NCBI GenBank assembly: GCA_963082875.1
Contig: OY720103.1
Coordinates: forward strand, 2,356,001-2,420,000
Length of the DNA: 64,000 nucleotides
Origin: Corella eumyota
Taxonomy: Eukaryota > Chordata > Ascidiacea > Phlebobranchia > Corellidae
Reading direction: 5' to 3'
Shown here: positions 26,201-36,771 of the stretch, piece by piece
How the letters are laid out: each line of letters begins with the position of its first letter
Numbering within the stretch: position 1 is the first letter of the stretch
Notes under the pieces: generated by a model
Database searches by the model: none
What the model was told of the DNA's origin: nothing
The model's input: only the letters and a program-made list of their open reading frames with translations
Made by a program: the position numbers and the translations under genes

Positions 26201-28767
26201 AAGCAAGAAAGGTATGCTTATATTTAAATTATATTTTCCTTTATTTAAATAAAAAATTGGCAATAAAATAAACCAACTTTTTAACAGAGACCCTCCCCAG
26301 GCTTCAGACACATTATAAATCCATTTGTGCCCCCTTTAAATGGACCCCAAATCCTGACAACGACCGGATTATCTCCATGTTCCAGAATAATGTCATCATC
26401 ATCTGACATACGTGAGCAAAACATTTTTAAAATTTTTTTCGTAACAGCAGGGACAAGTTTTTAAAAAATAATGATCCAAAAAAAAAAATATTGTATCTCC
26501 TGGAAATAATTTTTATTTGAAAGAATGAGGTTTTATATTCGCTGAAATTTCGATCAAGCAAAATAATATCAATGCCTTGTCTTCAGGTAATATTGAAACA
26601 CCAGTTCACCCTTTATGTGAAGCTTGTGGATGTCGAAGTGATACTGTAGGTCGAGGTTGTGTATCAAATGCAGCACCTCTGCTTAATGATGACGTAGGTT
26701 TTTTTAAAAGTGTCTTTTCTTTAACTTATATGTCTTCTACTTCTATTACAAAAATATTCATTGATGAAATCGAGGAAAATTTATTAAGGGTTTAACCCAA
26801 ATAGAATTTCTAAATGTTATTGATATTTGCAGATCATATCTGAAAGAGTTATCTGTGGGTCGCCTTCAAAAGCAATTGATTGGCCCTGGAACGTTCTCAT
26901 TTATATTAATGACCGATTATTCTGCGGAGGAACATTGATCGCAGCGCAATATGTTTTAACAGCTGGTCACTGTTTACCGTAAGTTCTTAAACTTAAGTTA
27001 AAATGAGTTTAAATGTCTAATTGCAATATATTTTCTACAATTAACGGCTTAAATTTTCTTAAACTCACTTCTTGGAAAATTGTTTTGATATAAAGACTAC
27101 TGAACTTATTTTTACTTATGTCACAATCTTAAAATATTTACACATTTTTAAATACATTTGTATTTACGCAAAAATAAACAAATCTTCACCTTTAGACCCC
27201 TGGATAATTCCTTTGGAAGTTCAACGTTTGGCGGAGTTCTGCTCGGAATATCAAACAGTTCAACTTACACAGATAACAACCAATATAGGAAGATCCTCAC
27301 ATTTCAGAGGCATCCGAATTTTACCCTAGGGTAAGTCAATATTAAAATTAAACAACTCTTAAAATAATTGTTATAGATTTATGATTAATAAATACAAAAG
27401 AATCCTAAAATGTAAACGTAATTTAATGTACGAATATGTGGTGTAAAAACACATTTTATTTGTAACAAATAGCCTACCTACAAAAAATACAAAAAAAAGC
27501 CTACAAAAAATAACTTAGTTTTAAAACTGGACTAAAATGTTGTTACTTATTTTATTAGAAATGGAGCCGGATATATTATGAACGACATTGCAATTATTAA
27601 GCTTGCAACTCCGGTTACAATAACCTCAACAGTACGACCACTTTGTATGCCTTACTTTCGAGAACCTATGCTCGGAAATGACGAATGCCATGTGAGTGGA
27701 TTTGGAAAAACAAGTATGTCAATTTTTTAATACTTTTAGTACTAATCTGAATTTTTATAGTTTAAGGCAATACGAGTGGGCAAATTAACTATAACCATAT
27801 AAATAAACAATAAATCTAACAGCTAAACAAGCCTTGCTTTTACACAATTTAAACTTAACTATATAAATTAACAAAAATAAACAATCAATCTAACAGCTTT
27901 ACAAACCATTCTCTCACACTAAAATTTTCTTAATGCACTAAAAATTCCTTATTTAAAAACTACACTGAAAAATTTAAACGACTAAAACGCATGGTTCGCT
28001 TGGCTTTTGCAACCGGCACGTTTTTAAAATTTGCGTTGAACAAGATCGCATAGAAAGATATATTAATCAAAAAAAGCAATATTTACCAAAGAATTGTACC
28101 TACAATTTCTTTAACATTAGTGTATTATTGTTTTATACAAATAACTTTAATGTAAAATATAATTATATAACCAGTTTTGTTTTTCCTTTAGCAATGTACG
28201 GCCCAAACAAAATCTCAGAAACTTTGCAATCAGCGCAGTTGCCTCTGGTGCGACTGAGCACTTGCGTTCGATATTATCCTGGCATGGCTACGAACGGTGA
28301 AAATATTTGCGCGGGTTCAAATCTACCAAATACGGCAGATACTTGCTCGGTAAGAATTTATTTTTTGCCTTTATAAATGCTACGATATATTCTATAGGCC
28401 TATGTTTTATGTTTATAAGCAAAGCTTAAGACAATTTCCTGAAACAGTTTGGTATGCTTGCGTATATCTCAAACAAATTTACTAAAAAAGCGTAATTGTT
28501 TTACATTCTTAACCAAAACACAACAATTAATATTAGTTAAATAAATATAACATAATATTTATGGAAAAAACTTTATATTTTTAGGGTGATTCGGGGGGTC
28601 CATTAGCTTGCAAGAAAAAGGGTGAAAACTGCTGGTATCTTGCCGGTATTACGTCATATGGTCGAACACCTTGTGGCCAAGGCATTCCAAGTGTATATGT
28701 GAATGTAAGAAATTATCAGAACTGGATTTTTGCCACAGTTTCAAATATGGTCAGCTATCTTGGTTAA
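20288..28767 (+). CDS. Secreted sushi-trefoil-trypsin serine protease 2
   Basis: Fifteen exons join in phase to 722 aa: 20288-20378, 21825-21973, 22608-22758, 23577-23756, 24399-24617, 24737-24919, 25452-25576, 26149-26211, 26288-26411, 26587-26693, 26833-26978, 27196-27330, 27559-27713, 28192-28349, 28585-28767. It is a paralogue of protease 1: signal peptide ending near QPVLSFS, the same N-terminal region, sushi domain (VECTDG...DDSFCVLTCNDGY), then an extra six-Cys sushi-like exon (24399-24617) absent from protease 1, a Thr-rich linker, trefoil (SCCWDDS core), further linker, and S1 domain. Triad: TAGHC, NDIAIIKL, GDSGGPLAC; Asp six before the Ser gives trypsin-like specificity. The activation site reads RVICGSP. 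Introns are several times longer than in protease 1. Extracellular; substrate unknown. Confidence 0.9.
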
Positions 28768-29401
28768 GAAAATCAAACTAATCTTTTTTTTATTATAAAT
28801 TTTATATTTTTAAAGTTAAGGTGATGTGATAAATTAACAACTCTAATTTGCAAATAAGAAAATTAAAAACTCTGCATAACAATCAATTTACATATAAACG
28901 TACTTTTTTATATTACATAACAACATGTTTTTCTTGTTATTTTTTATTTATTATTTTTTGTTACTGTGTGTTCTCCATTTTTTGTAATTATGTTATCAAA
29001 AGACAAGGTGGATAGGCCCCTCCGCTTTTATATATAATCAAACAACGAATATTTTATATTCACACGATTTTACCATTTCCTACATTATATTAAAATACAT
29101 TTTTTATATTTTTTGTCATTTTTATAATTTGTTGTGCTAATTTTTTTATTGCCAAACATATTACATAATAACAAACATGATAAGCCATAACGTATTTGTT
29201 GCTGTTTTTATAAGAATCTGTAAATATTTTTCTACCAATCATAAGTCTTTGCGTATAGTTTTACGTTTTTTGAAACTTGCCATTTTTATGTATTAAATCA
29301 GTTTAAACAAAATCAAAATATCTTTTTGTTAAATGTCAAAAAATTGTGAGACCAATTAAAATTAAAGTACATAGTTTCTATCAATTGGATAGCACTTAGG
29401 T
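28768..29401. other. Convergent 3' region of protease 2 and acyltransferase
   Basis: Very T-rich on the + strand, with no coding potential or recognised repeat. Presumably the two 3'UTRs. Confidence 0.35.
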
Positions 29402-30902
29402 TTATCTGATAATTAGTTTACATCCTTCAGAAGCATATTTTTCCTTGTGCTTATCAAAGAGTTCCACAAGTTTCCTAATGTATATCTCTTGTAATAACCT
29501 GACGTCTTCATTAGTGGGGTTTGGATTTTTCTCTATTAAAATCGGTTCGCCAACTGCATTAAAAAAAGGCTAATTAATAAAAACAATATAATAAAAGAAA
29601 AATAATCAACTACTTAAACTTCTTTCAGTCAGAAGCTAGTATTTCAAGTTGACTTACCAACAGTATGAACGCTTCTCCTGTAAGGCATCATGCCATAGTT
29701 GTATTGAAAAATACCACGCGCGTGGAAAAGTGGAAGAGCAAAAGTCATCCAACTCATTGCAAAATCTTGAATTTTTTTCGTTCTAGAACCTTCAGGATTT
29801 TCTTGTTGCTCCCATAGCTCATGGTCGCCAAACGAAAATACTGGAACTAATGGGGTCCTGTAGTAATGATGACACAATTAACAAACCTTTCTTTACTTTA
29901 AAAAAAAATCCAGTAAAAAAGTATTTACCCGTTTCGAAGAGCTATCTTTAGAAACCCATATTGCTTTTTTAGTAGTAAAATTACATCTCCTGGTCGAGCA
30001 TGGAGCGACTCAGGCGCCCCACCTAGGTGTAAAATTTTTTTTTAATAAAAATACTTGTAAATACTTAGTATGCATTTAATGTTAGAAAACTGAATAAATG
30101 TATTGAAACGATTTAAAAATGCCAAATTTTACCTGGTATAATACAGCATATATGACCTTTATCTTTTTTATCTAAAATGTTTTGAATCCCTTTTTTAGTA
30201 GCTGGTACTAAGCCTGTAAAAATAAATATTTAATACAAAGTAATCGCAGGCAACATAAGGAAATATTTAACTTTAACCTACCTCCCGACATTAAGTAATC
30301 TCTGTAAAATGGAATCGCAAACCAGAAAGGCAACATAGTTAGATGAGATTTGAAACCCGGAAATATCGAATCAAATGAAGTTGAGTTAGTTGAAAAGTTT
30401 GTGAAAGATCCAACACATAACACACCATGCGGGTGTACACCAAACATATAGTTTTGACTGGGGTCCAAGTCAACTGTCTTATGAAGCTAAAAACACAAAA
30501 TCAACCGATAAGGTTAATACTAATTGTAAAGCTTTTAATATGACTTACCGTTACTGGAAAGTACTCTGCCATACGTTTCCACATTCTCCAATTTCGAACC
30601 CAAGTTATCGTTCTTCCTCCATTCTCTGGTGTGTTCCAATCAAGTACATAAAACACGAGGTAGGCCGTTGTAAGATACCAGTATTGAGTGAAAAATGTCA
30701 CGTAGATTGTAAAAAACACGAAACATAAGGCTGTAACACAAAAAAAACTTATTAAATTGAAATCTGAACTATAGTACAAGTTATTTTAATTATAATCATT
30801 CAGAGACTCACCCATTCCAAGAAAACAGAATACAAATTGGGCCACTGCAAGTGTTTGCAATCTTCGTACTAAAGGAATCTTAAGCGGAGCAAAATCAATC
30901 AT
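29402..30902 (-). CDS. DGAT2/MOGAT family acylglycerol O-acyltransferase
   Basis: ER-membrane enzyme transferring an acyl group from acyl-CoA to mono- or diacylglycerol in triacylglycerol synthesis. Seven exons on the minus strand (30902-30812, 30730-30549, 30486-30282, 30213-30133, 30022-29929, 29857-29658, 29553-29402) join to 334 aa, the same length as typical vertebrate MOGAT enzymes. Motifs: hydrophobic N-terminal hairpin (about residues 20-65), YFP (AEYFPV), the catalytic HPHG ([10 protein letters not shown]), IPGGAPESL, the [20 protein letters not shown] block, and a charged C-terminus. Splice phases are consistent throughout. The family call is firm; whether the preferred acceptor is monoacylglycerol or diacylglycerol cannot be read from sequence. 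Confidence 0.94.
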
Positions 30903-31898
30903 ATTTACGTTGTTACTAACCTAAAACTAGCATACAAAATAAACGTGTAATGCACTTGTTATTTCTTTAATAAGTTTTGTAAATACTGCGCAATTACGAA
31001 CACATTTTTATAATATCAATAAATGTGATAAAGCTATAAAATTTACTAAAGTGAAGCTAATGTTATTCTTGCTAAAATGCATTCCTTGCTTTGTATTATA
31101 AAACTAGCTAAACTGCAAGATTTTTTTAACTTTAAAAAGTTGTATATAATAGCACTTAAAAGTTGCTGATTAACCAGTTGTTAAAGTCGCAAATAGTATG
31201 TCGCCGAACGACTTAAATGAACTTTGAACAGCGTTGGATTAATGTTCTAAGTAAACAAGCTTAATCTTATTTTAAAACAAATTAAACCAAGTCAAGTATA
31301 TTTATAAACTGCATTTTTTTAGCTGATAAAATTCTAATGCCCTAATACATATATTTATTTTTCTTTAATTATAACATCACATTATTTAAATCAATATTTA
31401 ATATACAAACAATGTAACCAAAAAAGTCCATTTAAAGTAAAGCTGTTATGAATCGGTTACAAGTATGATTTGTCTAAATTGAAACCATATCAAGTATGAC
31501 AGGTGTGGTCAATTTTCGTTTTTTAAGTAAGAAAGAATCAAAAGTTGCAGCTTTAAATTAACAATTAAAGTTAATTTCACTTTCATTATGTTTTGCTACC
31601 ACGTTAAGTCCTTTTTAAACAGCTGGGATGGTGCGAAGTCGAGGAATGTGTGTTTAGCAGTTTAGAAAGAACGTTCGTCTGTTTGTTATAAATTCTCATT
31701 TCCTTATTTAGGTTTTTAGCCATTTAGTTATTTCCGCGTATGTTAAATGCTTATCTACGTTTGTATATACAGCTAGAGTTATAATAAAAGTGTAATTTAA
31801 GTGATGACAATATATTAAAAACGTAGTTTAATTAGATTTTCTTTCTAGAGAAAAACGATTTTTTTGCAAGGTATTAAAACTGTCAAAACTAAAAAAAA
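30903..31898. promoter_or_regulatory. Divergent intergenic, acyltransferase and SEM1 promoters
   Basis: About 1 kb between divergent starts. AT-rich, no TATA in a convincing position. Just before SEM1 there is a pyrimidine tract ending in AG (TTTCTTTCTAG, AG at 31848-31849). That could be a cis 3' splice site of a 5'UTR intron or a trans-splice acceptor. Confidence 0.4.
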
Positions 31899-32129
31899 AT
31901 GTCAAAATCTGCTGAAAAGTCAAAAGAGAAGACTGAGGAAAAAGTAAATGATCTTGGATCTTTAGAAGAGGATGATGAATTTGAGGAGTTTGCTGCGGAG
32001 GAGTGGGGAGAAGAGGACAAGGAGCAAGAGCACAGATGGGAAGAAAATTGGGATGATGATAATATTGAAGACGATTTTTCAAAACAATTGCAAGAAGTTT
32101 TAGAACAATCTGGACAAATGTCAAAATAG
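31899..32129 (+). CDS. SEM1: SEM1/DSS1, 26S proteasome lid and BRCA2-binding small acidic protein
   Basis: Single-exon 76-aa protein. SEM1/DSS1 is a small, mostly disordered subunit of the 19S proteasome lid and also a partner of BRCA2 and TREX-2-type complexes (family knowledge). Both signature acidic/aromatic clusters are present: [15 protein letters not shown] and [16 protein letters not shown], followed by the C-terminal helix ending near LEQSGQMSK. Length matches the family (about 70 aa). The coding region has no intron. No AATAAA is seen in the 279 bp between its stop and the CAP start. Confidence 0.96.
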   Translation: MSKSAEKSKEKTEEKVNDLGSLEEDDEFEEFAAEEWGEEDKEQEHRWEENWDDDNIEDDFSKQLQEVLEQSGQMSK

Positions 32130-32408
32130 ACAAAAAAACATTTAAAAAATCAAATACAATTTATAAAAATATAAGGGCAAAAAATTACCAACAAATTTTT
32201 TGACATTTTTAACAAAATTGATTATTTAAATAAGTCGAAACAAAATATTTTAGAATTTTTTATTTTATTTCCGTTTAGTTAATTCAATAACTACACGCAT
32301 AAGTTTAAAAAAGTTGTTGCTTTCTATTTCTAAACCTTTTTTATTTGTAAGGCAATCTAATAGGAATTACACTTTTATTCATAATACTTTTGCACTTAAT
32401 AATTAAAT
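32130..32408 (+). promoter_or_regulatory. SEM1-CAP spacer with possible splice acceptor
   Basis: 279 bp, AT-rich, no AATAAA. A pyrimidine-rich tract (TTTCTATTTCTAAACC...) ends in an AG at 32350-32351, about 58 nt before the CAP ATG. This could be a trans-splice acceptor of an operon or the 3' site of a conventional 5'UTR intron. Confidence 0.35.
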
Positions 32409-35400
32409 ATGTCGACAACCCAGCTCGAAGGTTTAGTGACAAGGCTTGAGGCCGTTGTTCAGAAGTTAGAAAAAGGTTCTGGTGAGGGTAGTGGACCAGA
32501 AGGTAAACCCAATTTTTTGATAACAACAATTATGTTTAAAAAGCTATGTCTAATAATGTTATAAAAATTTGAGCATTTTGAAGATTTTTTTGTATATATA
32601 TATCTTTATCCTCGACGTGGAAAGGTCAAATGCGCGACCTAAACATAGAGAAACATCAGTTACTCCGACCCAGTCTCGAGTTACCTTTAGCAGTTAGGGA
32701 TATTATAGAATATAATTGCCTGGCAAATATGCAGGGCGTTACAGCGTAAGAACAGTAGGGATTAAAACCACAACCTCATGGTGGTGTAGCAAGTGATCTT
32801 ACCATTACACCACGCTGCCGATTGATACAATTTAAACTTGTACTATTGTTTAATTAAACTTAAAACAAATAACAAAGTTGTATTTAATTTATAGAACTCG
32901 CAGTCTTTTTTCAATATATATTATTTTTTTGTTTAATAAATTATGTATGTTTTTAGAAACAGCCCGTTTTGTTGAAGATTATGATGCTTACATTTCTGAG
33001 TTTGTTGATCCTTACTTAAAGGCATCAGCAGCCCTAGGAGAGGTGGCAAATGAACAAGTAAGTTTAATTAATAAGTTACATATTGTGTAAAATATTGTTA
33101 AAGTGTCACAAATTAAATACACTATGTAGTCTGTAACATTTGAGACAGCTATGTAAATTTGATTACCTAGTTTAAATAAAAATCCTGAAGTCAGTATAAT
33201 ATCTAATTTTAAAGTAAATAACAACATCATTAGGAAATCCCCAATTATCTACTGTTTAGAACTAGTTTTTAAAAGCAACATACTTTCTGTTTTTTTTTAG
33301 GCCCAGTTATTTAAGGCTGCATGTGATGAAGAACGAAAGTTGTTGGTAATTGCTTCAACTTGCTCGAAACCAGTAAGCTTAAATTTCAACAACTTTCTCT
33401 TTGTTAAATAAATAAAGTTCATCCATACCAACTTTACAATGTGTACAGGTAATGTAGATAAATATAATTTTGTTATTTTTAGAGTGATAAAGTTGCCCAA
33501 GAGTTGGCTGGTAATGTGATCAAGAAAGTGAACAGTCTGGTTGGGGCACGAGATCATCTTGGTCGAAAATCAAACCAAGTATCTCATGTTAAATCTGCTT
33601 GCGAGGGAGCCTCTGTTTTTGGATGGACCCTTTATCCTAAAACCCCGATGGTTCATGTCAAGGAAACAAAAGAATCGGCCAAGTTTTATTCGAACAAAGT
33701 TTTAACAGAGACTAAAAATGGGTAAAAAGTTGTTTATAGAGTAAAAGTAATTTATATTACAATTAAATTCTTATTTGTTTATTAAAATTTTAAGATTGAT
33801 AAAAAAATTTTAAATTAATTTTATTGTGAAATTGTTGTTTGGTTACAATAATAAGTAAAAACTTAATATTTAATTTTTTTTACTGTTTTTAATTAGCCAA
33901 TCAATCTTTATTTATCGTGAAAGACATTAAAAAAAATCAAATGATTTGGAATCATATTTTATTTATTAAATACAACTAGTAATTCTTGCTATAGAGATAA
34001 AAAGGCCGAGCATAAGGCATGGGTTGACAGCTATCTTGCTATTTTTGATGGTCTTGTGGCTTATATTAAACAACATCATACCACTGGTCTTAGTTGGAAT
34101 TCAAGTGTAAGTATTCAAATATTAACTTTAAACAATAATATTTTAGTAAAGTTTAAAAAGTGTGAATACTACTTAGGAGTGTTTAGCTAATTTTTCTACT
34201 AGATCTAAATTTCTCTACTTTTTTTTCCTTCTTTTTCTCATTTTTACCAAAAGGCTCCTCCTGCCAAAATTTCTTCTTCTGACAAACCCACAATTCCCCC
34301 AAAACCTTTATTTCTAAAATTCCTGAACAAAGGTGATTCTTCACCAGCTAATGAGAGACCCCTTAGCCCCGAATTACCACCCCCACCCTCGTTTCTTTTA
34401 CCTATACCTGAGCCTCCTTCCATTCTTGATTTTTCAAAAGCTGATGCAGCTCCTGCTGCTCTTTTTGCCGAGATAAATTCAAAGGGAATTTGTATTGCAG
34501 GGGGTAAGAATATTTAACCTTTTTATTCTTTTTTCAATTTTCACCTTAACATCTTCACTTTGTGCTGAATTTTTTTTACCAGCATGTTTCTGCGTGTTCT
34601 TTAAACTAGACTTTTAAAAAATTTATCTTTAATAAATTAAATTGCATGTTTTACAATGTGCATGATATATTTCACTATTCAGGGCCCAGTTGCCACGCCA
34701 ACATCTCAGGCAGCCGCAAAGTCATCTGTGCCAGCACCCCCTGATCTTAGTGTCCCTCCACCCCCTATGCTAGCTGCCAACATAGCTCCCCCACCTATGC
34801 CTGCAGGACCACCAGCAGGAGCTGGGATGTCGGAGTTGTTGGGTGACTTAAACAAAGGAGCAGCTGTAACTCAGGGTTAGCTTTTGTTGCATCTTGTTGG
34901 TTGGTTGGCATGGTTTAAATTAGAGTGCTATCTTTAAAAAGTGTGGTTTTAATAAAAGTTCAATTTCAAGATTTTGAATGTAGTAGTTTAAGAAACAACA
35001 AAACCTATGTTTTGAATTTCTTATAATTTAAAAAAAAATATTTCTGTTCAGGTTTGAAAAAGGTTACCAATGATATGAAAACCCATAAGAACCCAGAGCT
35101 CCGTAAACACCATGTTCCGGTACCATACAAAGCACCATCTGGTGGTGGTTACAAACCAGTGGTTGCTAAGAAAACTGCAACACCAGCAAAACCACCAGTT
35201 TTCCAGTTGCAAGGAAAGAAATGGATTGTGGTAAATTCTGAATTTAAAAAAAAATAATTTCTTTGCTTAAGATTTGAAATATTTTTTACACATAACTTTT
35301 TTTGTAGGAAAATCAAACTGGTAAAACTGATTTAAAGATTGAAGATTCAACAATGAAGCAGACGGTTTATATTTACAAATGTACAAACTCCAATCTAATT

Positions 35401-36076
35401 ATTTCTCAAAAGGTTAACTCCATAGTGCTGGGTGAGTAAAACAATAAAATGGTTGGCAAGGAATTTTTTATATCCTACTAAATCATATGTTTTTGTTTCT
35501 TTATATGAAATTTTCAAATAAAAATGTGTTAAAATCTTTTTTTCAAATTAGATTCTTGCAAGAAAATGGGATTGGTTTTTAGCTCAGTTGTATCTGGTGT
35601 TGAAATTATAAACTGCCAATCTGTGCAAGTACAGGTAATAACATTCTCAAAATATCTTTAAATCTGCTACTCAAATTAATAAACAAGCATGTCAAATTTT
35701 TTGTGACATTTAACATGATAGTTTAAATTTTTTTAAATATTCTCTAAGGCTCAAGGTCAGATGCCAACAGCTTCAATTGACAAGACAGACGGTTGCATCT
35801 TGTACCTGAATAAGGAATGTATCGAGTCCCATATTGTTACTGCCAAGTCTTCTGAGATGAACGTGTGTATACCAAAGGCAGATGGCGATTTCGTAAGTAC
35901 CAAAAAAAAAGTTTTGAAATTTTTTTTACAATTTATGACTTTTTTTATACAAGATCATTATACATTTTGTTCATATTGTTTTGTAGGAGGAATTCCCGAT
36001 TGTTGAACAATTCCGTTCATTTTATGATCCAGTCAAGAAAAGTTTTACAACCGTACCAAGCGAAATCATCGGCTAA
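32409..36076 (+). CDS. CAP1: Adenylyl cyclase-associated protein (CAP) with alternative exon 6
   Basis: Actin-monomer recycling and cofilin-actin disassembly factor (known of the family). Constitutive exons: 32409-32502, 32957-33057, 33301-33372, 33483-33721, 33995-34106, 35052-35230, 35308-35431, 35552-35634, 35749-35892, 35987-36076. Between exons 5 and 7 there are two alternative exons, 34254-34503 (6a) and 34683-34875 (6b). Either alone gives a whole frame, 495 or 476 aa; both or neither does not. Domains: N-terminal helical oligomerisation motif (LEGLVTRLEAVVQKLE), helical folded domain (ARFVEDYDAYI onwards), proline-rich region with the alternative exons, the conserved KVTNDMKTHKNPELR segment, and the C-terminal CARP beta-helix from about KPPVFQLQGKKW, including KSSEMNV and EEFPIVEQF. 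The 6b form matches vertebrate CAP length (about 475 aa). Confidence 0.95.
32600..32820 (-). mobile_element. tRNA-derived SINE, copy C (internally deleted)
   Basis: Same head (CGGCAGCGTGGTGTAATGG on minus) and tail as copies A and B, but about 50 bp of the middle, including most of the TTGAGTAAGGCGCTATA body, is missing. It lies in CAP intron 1 and is antisense to the gene. Confidence 0.85.
34254..34503 (+). CDS. CAP1: CAP alternative exon 6a
   Basis: 250-nt open exon, acceptor ACCAAAAG and donor GTAAGA, phase 0 in and phase 1 out. It encodes a proline-rich segment (ELPPPPSFLLPIPEPPS) followed by AALFAEINSKG, which aligns with the vertebrate CAP segment SSLFAQINQGESIT that precedes the conserved DMKTHKNP block. 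It begins without a methionine and so is easy to overlook. It is the longer of the two alternative exons. Confidence 0.8.
34683..34875 (+). CDS. CAP1: CAP alternative exon 6b
   Basis: 193-nt open exon, acceptor ACTATTCAG and a weak donor GTTAGC, phase 0 in and phase 1 out. It encodes VPPPPMLAANIAPPPMPAG and then GMSELLGDLNKGAAVTQ, homologous to the same vertebrate segment as exon 6a. The weak donor may be a regulatory feature. Confidence 0.82.
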
Positions 36077-36771
36077 ACCCCAAATCCTTACATCTTGTAT
36101 ATACATCATAATATTACTTCTTTCAAATAATTATTATGCAGTTTAATAAGTGCTTATATAAAAAAACATTTTTAAAAAAATTCAAAGCCTGTGTTTAGCT
36201 ACTTAATAATATTTAACCTATTGAAACAATTATTTGCTGTTAAGTAAAGTGCCTTCTATATCATTTGCACTGAGAAAATAATCAATTATTAATAAATCAT
36301 ACAATAGTTCCAATTATGTTTTCCAAGGGAAATTAGTAAGCCTGCGTAAAACACTTATATAGCCATGTTATAAAGCTGTGCTTAGTTTTTTTCTTTAATA
36401 AAGTGGTGCATGATATTTACACATGATCATACTTAAATTGCATGTTTACTTTAATAAGGATATTTTAGCCTCTTACCAGCTTTCTGATCACTTACAATTT
36501 CTAGTGTTAAAATGTTAATTTGATTTATATACCACTGATAATCGTCATATTGCTCTTAATAAACAGAATTGAGAAACAAAACCGTTTTTATTGGATGGCA
36601 GTGAATGTTTATTTGATAAACAAATTCAAAATGGCAACATTAACAAAACAATAACACAACGAAGTAACTTGATGATAGTATGGTCAAAGAAAAATAATTC
36701 AAAATGTACAAGATTTATACCAGTAGTTTTAAGCAAATACAGGGGCAGGTAATGAAGTTTTTTTCAAGGCA
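36077..36771. other. Convergent 3'UTRs of CAP and PAICS
   Basis: AT-rich sequence between converging stop codons with several AATAAA-type hexamers (for example AATAAA near 36291 and 36558 on +). No coding potential. Confidence 0.4.

Noticed and set aside
31828-32133. 101-codon open frame on the minus strand across SEM1
   Set aside because: Antisense shadow of the acidic SEM1 frame (acidic codons read as Ser/Phe/Leu/Pro); no splice or promoter support.
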